A stretch of 50,286 nt of DNA, taken from NCBI GenBank assembly GCA_023249375.1, contig JAHFCT010000024.1:1-50286 (forward strand). The letters run 5' to 3'. How positions within the stretch are numbered: the first letter of the stretch is position 1; each line of letters begins with the position of its first letter. This document shows, in pieces, positions 1-8,351 of the stretch. This stretch comes from Gemmatimonadota bacterium (lineage in GTDB: Bacteria; Gemmatimonadota; Gemmatimonadetes; Gemmatimonadales; Gemmatimonadaceae). The notes below the pieces were generated by a model that was not told the DNA's origin, did not search any database, and saw nothing but the letters and a program-made list of their open reading frames with translations. The translations under genes were made by a program, and so were the position numbers.

Positions 1-1542
1 ATCGAGGCCTTTCGTGCCGCGTTGTCGACGAATCCGGGCTTTGCCAAGGCGCGGCTGAACCTCGCGTTGCTGCTCGCCAAGGCGAAGCGCGCGCAGCTCG
101 CGCTCGAGGCGTACCGCCAAGTGCTCGTCACCGAGAGCGAGCATCCCGTGGCGTGGAACGGCATCGGTCTGGTGCTCGCCGACCTGCGCAAGTTCGAGGA
201 CGCCCGCAACGCGTTTGCCCGTGCCATCCAGTCGAATCCCGATTCGGCCGAAGCGCACTACAACATGAGCTTTGCGCTGTCCAACCTCGGCGACTTCGAC
301 GGCGCGCTGCGCGAAACGAAGCGCGCCCTCGAGCTGGATCCGTACTACGTGCCGCAGAAGTTCGCGCTCGCCATCGACCTCGAGTACGAGGACCCGGATC
401 TTTCGGTGGTCCCCGAGCTCGGCGGCGAGCAGCGGATGACCAGCGAAGTGGGACAGTTCGCCTTTGATCCGTCGCTGCTCGAGACGTTGTTCCAGCAACT
501 CGCGCCCCCGCCCGCGCCGGAACCGACGGTGGTGATGGAGGCCGATCCCTTTGCGATGGCGGCCGACTATCTCTCGAAGGGGCTGTACGATCGCGCCACC
601 GCCGAGACGAGCCGCGCCATCGCGCGCGGTGCGGATCAGGCGGAGGGCTACGCGCTGCTGGGCGATGTGCTGTATCGACAGGGCGCGTACGGCGACGCGC
701 TGGAGCGGTTCCGCGCGGCGCGCCAGGCGCGCCCGTCGCTGGTGCGGGCGATGCGCGGTGAAGCGCAGGCGCTGATGATGCTCGGTCGCGGCGCCGAGGC
801 GCGCCTGGTGGCGGAGCAGATTCTCACGGCGTCGCCCGAGGACGTGGACGCGCTGATGCTTGCCGCGTCGTCGCGCTTTGAAGCGGGCGATCCCGCGGCG
901 GCGCTCGAGGCGCTCGACCTCGCGCGTCGCCTGGCCCCGCAGCGCGCCGAGGTGCTGCGCTGGATCGGCAACATCGCGCGCTCGGTGGGCGACCTCGAAG
1001 GCGCCATCGCGGCGTACCGCCACGCGCTCTCGCTCGACAAGGACTTTGCCGCGGTGCGCTTTGAGCTGGCGCGGCTGCTCGTCCGCAAGTCGGCGTGGGA
1101 AGAAGCGGAGCGCGAGCTGCTCACCGCACTCGACACCGTGCCCACGTACGCCGAAGCGACGCTCGAACTCGCGAGTCTCAAGCGGGTGACGGGACGGCCG
1201 CGTGATGCGGTCAACCTGCTGGTCGACCTGCTGCAGCGCGATCCGTACAACTTCGAGGCGCTGATTGCGCTGGGCGAAACGCTGCTGACGATGGGGCGCG
1301 GCGGCGACGCGCGCACCGCGTTCACGCGCGTGCTGCGATTTGATCCGACGCACGTCGGCGCCATTTTCTATGACGGCGTGCTGGCGGCGGGCGAGAAGCA
1401 GTACCGCGACGCGATCGCTCGCTGGCAGCGCGTCATCGACCTCGAACCGGCGGGCGAGTTCGCGCGCCGCGCGCGCCGCGAGATGCGCACCGCGCAGGAC
1501 CTGCTGCAGGTGTTCGGCCGGCGCGCGACGGTGGCGGTCTAA
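1..1542 (+). CDS. TPR-repeat protein, 5' end outside window
   Basis: The frame is open from base 1, and the first possible start inside the window (TTG at 22) falls in the middle of a TPR helix, so the gene very likely begins upstream. About 513 residues are visible. They form an N-terminal block of roughly three TPR units, a Pro-rich acidic linker near residues 125-185 (PPPAPEP), then about nine more TPR units with the usual A/G/Y-P spacing. There is no signal peptide or membrane segment in the visible part, so a cytoplasmic scaffold is likely. Its stop overlaps the next start (TAATG), which places it in the operon with the PATAN, roadblock and MglA-like genes. TPR arrays mediate protein-protein contacts; the partner is unknown. 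Confidence 0.85.
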   Translation: MEAFRAALSTNPGFAKARLNLALLLAKAKRAQLALEAYRQVLVTESEHPVAWNGIGLVLADLRKFEDARNAFARAIQSNPDSAEAHYNMSFALSNLGDFDGALRETKRALELDPYYVPQKFALAIDLEYEDPDLSVVPELGGEQRMTSEVGQFAFDPSLLETLFQQLAPPPAPEPTVVMEADPFAMAADYLSKGLYDRATAETSRAIARGADQAEGYALLGDVLYRQGAYGDALERFRAARQARPSLVRAMRGEAQALMMLGRGAEARLVAEQILTASPEDVDALMLAASSRFEAGDPAAALEALDLARRLAPQRAEVLRWIGNIARSVGDLEGAIAAYRHALSLDKDFAAVRFELARLLVRKSAWEEAERELLTALDTVPTYAEATLELASLKRVTGRPRDAVNLLVDLLQRDPYNFEALIALGETLLTMGRGGDARTAFTRVLRFDPTHVGAIFYDGVLAAGEKQYRDAIARWQRVIDLEPAGEFARRARREMRTAQDLLQVFGRRATVAV

Positions 1543-2510
1543 TGGCAATCGAAGGCCCGCTGCGCGAACTCGGCATTCACGACGTCTTCCAGCTCCTCGA
1601 CCTGAGCCGGAAGACGGGCGTGCTGCGCGTCACGTCCGAGCTGCGGGACAACGAAGGCGTGGTGGCGTTCCACGCGGGGCGCATCGCGTACGCCTCCATT
1701 CGGAGCAATCCGCACCCGATCGGCGAGATGCTGCTGAAGGCGAACAAGATTGCCGAGAGCGATCTCACGTCGGCGCGCGCCCGGCAGACCGAGCACGGCG
1801 ACCGGCGCCGCATCGGCGAGATCCTCATCGAGATGGGCGCGGTGTCGGCGCGCGACGTCGAGCAGTACGTGCGCCGCCAAGCCGAGGCGGTGGTGTTCGA
1901 GCTCATGAGCTGGCGCGAAGGGAACTTCCGGTTCGAGGAGTCGAATCCGGAGGAGCTTCCCGAGAATCCGTCGGTCGCCGTCTCCACCGAGTCGGTGCTG
2001 ATGGAAGCGGCGCGGCGCATCGACGAGTGGTCGCGCATTGCCGACCGCGTGCCCAGCCTGGCGGCGATTCCCGATTTTGCCGACGTCTCCGATGGGCATC
2101 ACGGCGGCCAGCTGGACCTGCTGCCGAGCGAGTGGGAAGTGCTGACGATGATCGACGGCCAGCGCGACCTGCGGCGCATCGCACTCGAACTGGCGCGCAG
2201 CGACTTTGACGTGGCCAAGGTCGTCTACGGTCTGGTGAGCACCGGCGTGGTCTCGCTGCGCCAGCCCGACCGGCGCTCCAAGCCGGTGGAGATCAGCTCC
2301 GACGAGGACGCCGAGCGTCGGGCGGCGGCCCGTGCGCTCGTGTTACAGGGCCTCGCGTCGGCGCAGGGCGGGCGGCTGGACGACGCGGTGCGCCTCTGGA
2401 AGCAGTACCTCCTGCTGCATGCGGCGGACAGGGACGCGCCCGCGGTGCGTGATGGGCTCGCGGCGGCGGAGCGATTGGCAAAGTCGCTGGAGGTGCTGCG
2501 TGGCGAATGA
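1542..2510 (+). CDS. DUF4388 (PATAN-type) domain protein
   Basis: The 322-residue product opens with MAIEGPLRELGIHDVFQLL and continues GVLRV...VVAFHAGRIAYA, the pattern of DUF4388/PATAN domains, which occur in bacterial signalling proteins together with response regulators and MglA-like GTPases. The segment around residues 60-130 (IGEMLLKANKI, IGEILIEMGAVS) is the repeated ILxxxGxI helical element typical of this family. The C-terminal 60 residues look like a single TPR-like helical pair. ATG at 1542 overlaps the upstream stop by one base. It is a clear paralogue of the N-terminal half of the product at 6729-8351. No catalytic residues are seen; an adaptor role is inferred. Confidence 0.85.
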   Translation: MAIEGPLRELGIHDVFQLLDLSRKTGVLRVTSELRDNEGVVAFHAGRIAYASIRSNPHPIGEMLLKANKIAESDLTSARARQTEHGDRRRIGEILIEMGAVSARDVEQYVRRQAEAVVFELMSWREGNFRFEESNPEELPENPSVAVSTESVLMEAARRIDEWSRIADRVPSLAAIPDFADVSDGHHGGQLDLLPSEWEVLTMIDGQRDLRRIALELARSDFDVAKVVYGLVSTGVVSLRQPDRRSKPVEISSDEDAERRAAARALVLQGLASAQGGRLDDAVRLWKQYLLLHAADRDAPAVRDGLAAAERLAKSLEVLRGE

Positions 2511-3426
2511 CGATATCCGCGCGCTGAGCGAAGAACTCGCCGCCGATCCGACCAGCCTGGCCTTCATTCCGCTGGGCGAGGCGCTGCGGCGCCGCGGCGA
2601 TCTCGAAGTGGCGATGCGCGTGGCGATGCGCGGCGCCGAGCGGCATCCCATGCGACCAGACGCGCACGATTTGGTGGCGCGCGTCTCGGCCGACCGCGGC
2701 GAACTCGACCGCGCGATTTCCGAATGGGAGACGGTGCTGCAGCTCGCGCCTTCACACGGTGGCGCCCGCAAGGGACTTGGCTTCGTCTGCTTCCAGCTTG
2801 GGCGGCTGGAGGACGCGGCCGCGCATCTTGGCGCGGCGCTCGCGATTGATCCCGACGACGGCTCGCTCGCGGCGGCGCTGCAGACGGTGCGCCACGCCCT
2901 TGACCGACAGGCCGACGCGGATCGCGCCACCGTGGCGGTGCGTCGCGTGGCGGCGACCGGCGAGTCGGAATCGGCGCATCCGCCGCGCGGCGCGCAATAC
3001 ACCGAAGCGCTCGCCACGCGCCCGACGATTGCGCTGCCGAGTGATCTGCAGGATCCCGAGGCCGATGCCGGCGCGCTCTTCGACGATTTGCTCGAGGGGC
3101 AGCGGAGCGCGGCGATGCTGCTGGATGCCGATGGACTGGTGCTGGCGGGGCGCTATGTCGCGGTCGACGGCCGCGATCTCGCGGCCGACATCGGCGCGCA
3201 GCTCTCGGGGGTGAGTGACGAAGCCAGTCGCGCGATGCGCCATCTGGGCCTTGGGGCGTGGCGGCAGATTGTCTTTGAGACCGAAGCGGCGTCGGTGGCG
3301 ATGGCGCCGCTGCAGGAGGGCGTGGTCCTGGTGGCCGCCGCGCGGCCAATTCCTCTCGGCTTCGTGCGGCGCGTGCTCGAGCGCGCCGTGCACCGCGCGA
3401 TCGCGTGGCTCGAGGGCTCGCGATGA
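2500..3426 (+). CDS. TPR protein with C-terminal roadblock/LC7 domain
   Basis: GTG at 2500 was chosen because the preceding in-frame codons lie inside the upstream gene and do not resemble a protein, whereas residues from VANDDIRALSEELAADP onward are TPR-like. The product is 308 residues. Residues 1-130 hold about three TPR units. A disordered Arg/Ala-rich linker follows. Residues 185-305 form a roadblock/LC7 domain (SAAMLLDADGLVLAGRY followed by a second strand VAMAPLQEGVVLVAAA). Roadblock domains bind small GTPases; MglB, the GAP of MglA, is the bacterial prototype. It overlaps both neighbours (11 nt with the upstream gene, 4 nt downstream). It is probably a partner of the GTPase at 4272, by inference from linkage. 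Confidence 0.8.
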   Translation: MANDDIRALSEELAADPTSLAFIPLGEALRRRGDLEVAMRVAMRGAERHPMRPDAHDLVARVSADRGELDRAISEWETVLQLAPSHGGARKGLGFVCFQLGRLEDAAAHLGAALAIDPDDGSLAAALQTVRHALDRQADADRATVAVRRVAATGESESAHPPRGAQYTEALATRPTIALPSDLQDPEADAGALFDDLLEGQRSAAMLLDADGLVLAGRYVAVDGRDLAADIGAQLSGVSDEASRAMRHLGLGAWRQIVFETEAASVAMAPLQEGVVLVAAARPIPLGFVRRVLERAVHRAIAWLEGSR

Positions 3427-3770
3427 CCTCGCCGTTTGCGCACGTCACCGAGTCGCTCATCCGGCACCGCGGCGTGCTGGGGGCGATGGTCGTCGGTCTC
3501 GACGACGGCCTCATCGTGGACTCCACGCTGCAGATTGGCGTCAATGGCAACGCGTTTGCGGCGCTCACCGCGTCGCTCTATCGCAAGGCGCGGCGCTCGG
3601 CCAAGGCGGCGGGGTTTGGCGCGACGACGTTCCTGGAACTCGCCGCGGAGCAGGGGCGCGTGTGCACGGCCGGCGGGCGCGAGCTCGTGCTCGTAGTGGT
3701 GTGCGAGTCGCGGGTGAACGTCGGCTTGCTGCGCGTCGAGCTGCTGCGCGCGGCGGAGCAGCTGCCATGA
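3423..3770 (+). CDS. Small roadblock/LC7 protein
   Basis: This 115-residue protein is almost entirely one roadblock/LC7 domain: an N-terminal helix (TESLIRHRGVLGAMVVGLDDGLIVD), a central helix, and a C-terminal strand pair (RELVLVVVCESRVNVGLLRVEL). ATG at 3423 overlaps the preceding stop as ATGA, and its own stop overlaps the next start the same way, so translation is probably coupled through all three roadblock genes. The length fits MglB-like proteins, which act as homodimeric GAPs or scaffolds for MglA-type GTPases. Which of the three roadblock proteins is the GAP cannot be told from sequence. Confidence 0.8.
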   Translation: MTSPFAHVTESLIRHRGVLGAMVVGLDDGLIVDSTLQIGVNGNAFAALTASLYRKARRSAKAAGFGATTFLELAAEQGRVCTAGGRELVLVVVCESRVNVGLLRVELLRAAEQLP

Positions 3771-4240
3771 AGTTCTCCGTCGTTGCCGGCTGGGTGGAGA
3801 CGCCCCTCAAGCAGTTCGTGGATGATGCCCGCGTGGAGATTGCGGTGCTGATGCATCCGAGCGGCCAGGTGCTCGGGCAATACGGATTTGCGCGCTCGGT
3901 GGACGTGATGACCGCCTGCGCGCTGGCGTCGGCCATTCACGTGTCGTCGGCCGAACTCGGCCGGCAGCTGGAAGGCAAGCCCTTCGCCGCCTTGCACTAT
4001 ACGGGGCGGGACCGACAAATCTTCCTAGGGGCGATTCCGGCGCACGGACAGACGCTGGTGCTGCTGGCCGTGTTCGACGCCGAGAGTTCGCTGGGACTGG
4101 TGCAGTTGTTCCTGGAGGAGTTCAAAGCCCGGGTGGCGGCGGCCGCGCCGCCTCCCGTCGCCGATCAAGCCCCGGCGATGGCCGAGCATTTCGAGCGCGA
4201 CCTCAACCGCAACCTGGCCCAGCTGTTCGGGCGAGCGTAA
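3767..4240 (+). CDS. Roadblock/LC7-like protein with C-terminal helix
   Basis: The product is 157 residues. Residues 1-125 read as a roadblock-type fold (VEIAVLMHPSGQVLGQYGF, then QIFLGAIPAHGQTLVLLAVFD). After a Pro/Ala linker, the last 20 residues (AEHFERDLNRNLAQLFGRA) form a predicted amphipathic helix that could be a docking peptide. It starts with ATG in an ATGA overlap. It ends 31 bases before the MglA-like GTPase, so it is the roadblock protein closest to the GTPase gene, the position MglB occupies in characterised mglBA operons. That makes it the best MglB candidate, though the family match is looser than for its neighbour. Confidence 0.7.
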   Translation: MKFSVVAGWVETPLKQFVDDARVEIAVLMHPSGQVLGQYGFARSVDVMTACALASAIHVSSAELGRQLEGKPFAALHYTGRDRQIFLGAIPAHGQTLVLLAVFDAESSLGLVQLFLEEFKARVAAAAPPPVADQAPAMAEHFERDLNRNLAQLFGRA

Positions 4241-4271
4241 TCACCGTGACTCAAGCCGCTGCCCAACTCCC

Positions 4272-4874
4272 GTGAGCCTCGTCAACTACGCGACGCGCGA
4301 AATCACCTGCAAGATCGTCTACTACGGGCCAGGCCGGTCCGGAAAGACGACCAACTTGCATTACATTTACGGGCAGGTGCCTTCCGACCGCAAAGGGCAG
4401 ATGGTATCGCTCGCCACGCAGACCGACCGGACGCTGTTCTTCGATTTTCTGCCGCTCGACCTCGGGACGATTTCAGGCTTCACCACGCGCTTCCAGCTCT
4501 ACACCGTGCCGGGCCAGGTCTACTACGCGACGACGCGGCGGCTCGTGCTTCAAGGCGCCGACGGCGTGGTGTTTGTGGCCGACAGCCAGTCGCGGCAGCT
4601 CGACGAGAATATCGAAAGCCTGCAGGACCTGCACGCGAACCTGGCGGAACACGGCGTGGACGCGCGCGCCATTCCGCTGGTGCTGCAGTACAACAAGCGC
4701 GATTTGCCAACTGACCTGCTGCTTCCCGTGCCGACCCTCGAGGACCGTCTCAATTTCCGCGGCGTACCGTCGTTCGAAGCCGATGCACTGCACGGCACGG
4801 GCGTCTTTGAAACGCTGCGCGCGATTTCCGAACTCGTGCTGCGCCGGCTCAGCACGTCGGGAGGGTCGGCCTAG
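4272..4874 (+). CDS. mglA: MglA-family small Ras-like GTPase
   Basis: The 200-residue product matches MglA of gliding bacteria along its whole length. The P-loop is GPGRSGKT (residues 19-26). The family-specific block TDRTLFFDFLPLDLG follows (51-65). Switch II has PGQ at 80-82 instead of the eukaryotic DxxG, and the base-recognition motif is NKRD at 141-144. MglA-GTP marks the leading cell pole and sets the direction of gliding or type IV pilus movement in myxobacteria; related proteins are widespread with roadblock partners. The start is GTG at 4272, immediately before SLVNYATREI, which aligns with the known N-terminus. It abuts the following gene (stop at 4872-4874, GTG at 4875). The exact output in this organism is unknown. 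Confidence 0.93.
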   Translation: MSLVNYATREITCKIVYYGPGRSGKTTNLHYIYGQVPSDRKGQMVSLATQTDRTLFFDFLPLDLGTISGFTTRFQLYTVPGQVYYATTRRLVLQGADGVVFVADSQSRQLDENIESLQDLHANLAEHGVDARAIPLVLQYNKRDLPTDLLLPVPTLEDRLNFRGVPSFEADALHGTGVFETLRAISELVLRRLSTSGGSA

Positions 4875-6728
4875 GTGAACGCGCCGCGCGAGACGTTCGA
4901 GCGATTTGTCGTGGGGGCCAACAACCGCCTCGCCGCCGCCGCGGCGCGCGCGGTGGCGGAGTCGCCCGGCTCGACCTACAACCCCCTCTTCATCTATGGC
5001 GCGCACGGGCTGGGCAAGTCGCACTTGCTCACCTCGGTGGCGGAGCTGACCGCGTCGCTCTGGCCCGAGATCGAAGTGCGGCGCGAGGATGGCGCGCACT
5101 TTGTGGCCGGTCACGCCGCATCGCAGGCCGCCGGCGAGACCGAGGCGTTTCTCGCGTCGTACGAGCGCGCCGGCATGCTGCTGCTCGACGACGTGCACGC
5201 GCTCTCCGGTCATCCGCTGGCGCAGACGGATCTCGCGAGCGTCATTGACGCGCTGGTGGAGCACGGCCACCAGGTGGTGCTCGCGGCCGACCGCCTGCCG
5301 AACGCCATCGCGCAGGTGGATGAGGCGCTCGTCCAGACGCTGTCGCAGGGGCTGCTCGTGGACGTCTCGCCGCCGGACTACGAGACGCGCGCCGCCATCC
5401 TGCAGCGCATGGCATCGGAAGAGGGACTCGAACTCACCCCCGACGTCATTCAGGACCTCGCCGCGCGCGAGTATCGCGACATCGAGGAACTGCGCACCGC
5501 GCTCGCGCCGATCGCGGCCAAGCAGGCCAAGCCCGCGCCGCTGCTCGACGCCGGCGAGTTCGAGAGCTTCCTCAGCGACGTGCAGGTCGTGGTGCAGCAG
5601 CACGTGGAGTCGTGGCGCGGCCGATTGGCCGAAGCGATCGCGTTCTGGCAGAGCGAAGGATTCCGCACGGCGGTGCTGGAACGCGCGCTGGATTTGCCGC
5701 GCGCCCCCGACGTGGCGGGGCTGACCGCAACGTTTACGGCGGCTGTGGAGCACCTGCGCAATCTCGAAAGGCAGGCGCGGCAGGTGGATCCGTCGCTCGT
5801 GGGACACGCGGTCTTCCGTGATCCCGAGCGGATGATCGAAGCCGAAGATCTCGTGGAGCGGGCGCTCGCCGGCGAGTCGCCGGCGAAAGGGCCGAGCCCG
5901 GCCTTTGCGCGCAACACCTTCGAGGTGGGCGCATCCAACCAGCTCGCGGTGCACGCCGCGGACGCCGTGGTGGCAGAGCCGGCGCGGCGATACAACCCGC
6001 TGGTCTTCTACGGACCGAGCGGCGTGGGCAAGACGCACCTCGCCAACGCTATCGGCAATGCGCTCCTGGAGCGCGGCGGCGCCTCCGCGGTGGTGGCGTG
6101 CATCAACGCGCAGCAGCTCGTGGACGAACTCATCGCGGCGGTGCAGGACGGCAGCGTCGAGCGCTGGCGCGCGCGCTACCGCACGACGTCGGCCCTGATT
6201 GTCGACGACATTCAGTTCCTCGGCGGCAAGGAACGCACGCAGGAAGAGTTCTTCGGCATCTTCAACGCGCTCATCGACGGCGGACAGCAGGTGGTGCTCA
6301 CGAGCGACCGCGTCCCGGCCGACATCACCGATCTCGAGGCGCGGCTGCGCTCGCGGTTCGAGGGCGGGCTCGTCGTGCCCATTCAGTCGCCGGACCGCGA
6401 GCTGCGCGAGCGGCTCTTCGCGCGCTTCCTCGCCGATGCCAAGCATCCGGTCGGTGAAGACGTGCTCCACGCGCTGGGCGATCATCCCGTGCAGAGCGTG
6501 CGCGAGATTATCGGCGTCGTCACGCGCCTTGGCGCGGCCGCCGAGGTCGGCGGGCAGCCGCTGACGGTGGAGTTCGTGCGGTCGGAGCTTGGCGTGCAGG
6601 CGGCGACGCCGGTGCTCCCGCGAATTTCGCTGTCCATTCCCGCGGCTGGCGAACCGTTTCTTGATCGCGAGAAGGTCGTGTTCGACTGGCCCGATGCCGG
6701 CGCGCGGCTCATCGAGGAGCTCCGCTAA
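4875..6728 (+). CDS. Protein with two tandem DnaA-type AAA+ ATPase domains
   Basis: The 617-residue product holds two copies of the DnaA ATPase region. Copy 1 (residues 6-225) has box I (RETFERFVVGANNRLA), Walker A GAHGLGKSH (42-50) and Walker B LLLDDVH (102-108). Copy 2 (345-590) has NTFEVGASNQLA, Walker A GPSGVGKTH (380-388), Walker B LIVDDIQFLGGKERTQEEFF and the arginine-finger region LEARLRSRFEGGL (487-499). In copy 1 the equivalent of that region reads EALVQTLSQGL, so the finger arginine is missing. A helical linker (230-345) separates them. The DnaA domain IV, with its helix-turn-helix for origin binding, is absent from the C-terminus, so this is not the replication initiator. It lies between the GTPase and a PATAN-TPR gene with no gaps. 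Its role is unknown; it may be an Hda/DnaA-like oligomerising ATPase working in this signalling system. Confidence 0.85.
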   Translation: MNAPRETFERFVVGANNRLAAAAARAVAESPGSTYNPLFIYGAHGLGKSHLLTSVAELTASLWPEIEVRREDGAHFVAGHAASQAAGETEAFLASYERAGMLLLDDVHALSGHPLAQTDLASVIDALVEHGHQVVLAADRLPNAIAQVDEALVQTLSQGLLVDVSPPDYETRAAILQRMASEEGLELTPDVIQDLAAREYRDIEELRTALAPIAAKQAKPAPLLDAGEFESFLSDVQVVVQQHVESWRGRLAEAIAFWQSEGFRTAVLERALDLPRAPDVAGLTATFTAAVEHLRNLERQARQVDPSLVGHAVFRDPERMIEAEDLVERALAGESPAKGPSPAFARNTFEVGASNQLAVHAADAVVAEPARRYNPLVFYGPSGVGKTHLANAIGNALLERGGASAVVACINAQQLVDELIAAVQDGSVERWRARYRTTSALIVDDIQFLGGKERTQEEFFGIFNALIDGGQQVVLTSDRVPADITDLEARLRSRFEGGLVVPIQSPDRELRERLFARFLADAKHPVGEDVLHALGDHPVQSVREIIGVVTRLGAAAEVGGQPLTVEFVRSELGVQAATPVLPRISLSIPAAGEPFLDREKVVFDWPDAGARLIEELR

Positions 6729-8351
6729 ATGGCCATTCGCGGAAGCCTCAAGGAAGCGAGCCTCCCCGACGTGTTGCAGCTGCTCGCCATGGGCAAGAAG
6801 TCCGGCTGCCTGTCGGTAACGCACCGCAACAACTTCGGCTCGATCTACTTCGACAAAGGCAAGATTTCGTACGCGGCCATCGTGAACCGCCGCGACCGGC
6901 TGGGCGACATTCTCGTGAAGAGCGGCGTCATTTCGCAGGAGCAGCTCGACGAAGGCATCGCCGCGCAGGCGCATGAGCGCGACAAGCGGCTCGGCGAGAT
7001 CCTCGTCGACCGGCAGATCATCTCCCGCGAGGAGCTGCACCGGCAGATCCGACTGCAGATCGAGGAAGCGGTCTACTTCCTGTTCACGTGGACGCAGGGA
7101 ACGTTCAACTTCGAAGCCGAGATCCGGCCCGAGGAACAGGACTTCCTGGTCTCCATCAACCCCGAGTCGCTGCTGCTCGAGGGCGCGCGCCGCGTGGACG
7201 AATGGAGCCTGATCGAGAAGAAGATCCCGGGCTTCGACATCGTCTTCGAACTCGACCGCCGGCGCCTCGCCGACAGCGGTGTCGCGCTGACCGCGGAGCA
7301 GGAAACGGTGGTGCCGCTCATCGACGGGCGGCGCGACGTCGCGACGCTCGTTGATGAAACGGGCATGGTGGAGTTCGAGGTGGGCAAGGCGCTGTACGGC
7401 CTCGTCACCGCGGGCTTCCTGCATCGCGTGGGCAAGACAACCAAGGCCCCCGAGGTCGGCGCGCCCGATGCACGGGTGGAGGAACACCGCAACCTCGGCG
7501 TTGCCTTCTACAAGGCGGGCATGCTCGACGAGAGCGTGCGCGAGTTCCGCCGTGTCCTTGACCTGCGCCCGAGCGACGCGTCGGCGCGCTTCTACATGGG
7601 GCTCGTCCACGTGCGGCAGGGCAAGCACGCCGAGGCCGTCGGCGACTATCAGGAGATTGCGGCGTCTCGCATGGCGAAGCCCGCCGTGTTCCATAATCTC
7701 GCGCTCGCGCTCGAGCAGCTGGGGCAGTTCGACGACGCGCGGCGCGCGCTGGACGAAGCAGTGAATCGAGGCGGCGGATCGGATCCGCGCATCCTGCTGG
7801 CGCTCGGCGTGCTGCATCTGCGCGCTGGCGACGCCGCCGAGGCCGACGCCGTGCTGATGACGGCGCGACCGCTGTACGGACAGCGCGCGCCATCGCCGGT
7901 CTGGTTCCACTACGCCGCGATTGCCGCGGCCCTCGGCGGCCATCTCGACAAGTCCATCTCGCTGCTCACGGAAGGGACGCAAGCGCATCCGCACGCGGCG
8001 ACGCTGTACAACAATCTTGCGGTCGCGCTGGAAGCCAAGGGCCGGCACGACGAGGCGAAGGCGGCGGCAGACAAGGGGACGCACGAGGACGCCGGCCTGC
8101 CGCAGCTGCACAAGAACCTGGGCGACCTCGCGTACCGCGGCGGACAGCTCGACGACGCGCTCGAAGCCTATCAACGTGCGGTGAAGTTCAACGAGCACCT
8201 GGGCGCGGACGTGTGGCGCAAGCTCGGCAACATCCGGCTCAAGCGGAGCGAGCGCGACGAGGCGATTCGCTGCTGGGAAGCCGCGCTGGCCATCGATCCG
8301 GGCGATGCACGCCTGCAGGCGAACCTCGAGACTGTTCGGGCGCAGACGTGA
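6729..8351 (+). CDS. DUF4388 (PATAN-type) and TPR protein
   Basis: The product has 540 residues. Residues 1-230 form a DUF4388/PATAN region closely parallel to the gene at 1542: MAIRGSLKEASLPDVLQLL, then IYFDKGKISYA, two ILVxxxxIS helical elements, and LLEGARRVDEWSLIEKKIP. Residues 240-540 contain about eight TPR units (for example VAFYKAGMLDESVREFRRVL and GDLAYRGGQLDDALEAYQRA). ATG at 6729 directly follows the TAA of the DnaA-like gene, and the stop overlaps cheR by 4 bases. PATAN proteins are generally adaptors in two-component and gliding systems. The duplication of this domain on either side of the GTPase and ATPase genes suggests two alternative or paired scaffolds. Confidence 0.85.
   Translation: MAIRGSLKEASLPDVLQLLAMGKKSGCLSVTHRNNFGSIYFDKGKISYAAIVNRRDRLGDILVKSGVISQEQLDEGIAAQAHERDKRLGEILVDRQIISREELHRQIRLQIEEAVYFLFTWTQGTFNFEAEIRPEEQDFLVSINPESLLLEGARRVDEWSLIEKKIPGFDIVFELDRRRLADSGVALTAEQETVVPLIDGRRDVATLVDETGMVEFEVGKALYGLVTAGFLHRVGKTTKAPEVGAPDARVEEHRNLGVAFYKAGMLDESVREFRRVLDLRPSDASARFYMGLVHVRQGKHAEAVGDYQEIAASRMAKPAVFHNLALALEQLGQFDDARRALDEAVNRGGGSDPRILLALGVLHLRAGDAAEADAVLMTARPLYGQRAPSPVWFHYAAIAAALGGHLDKSISLLTEGTQAHPHAATLYNNLAVALEAKGRHDEAKAAADKGTHEDAGLPQLHKNLGDLAYRGGQLDDALEAYQRAVKFNEHLGADVWRKLGNIRLKRSERDEAIRCWEAALAIDPGDARLQANLETVRAQT

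Noticed and set aside
4875-6728. Replication initiator dnaA
   Set aside because: It has two ATPase copies and no domain IV; no DnaA-box cluster, dnaN or origin-like AT-rich region is next to it.
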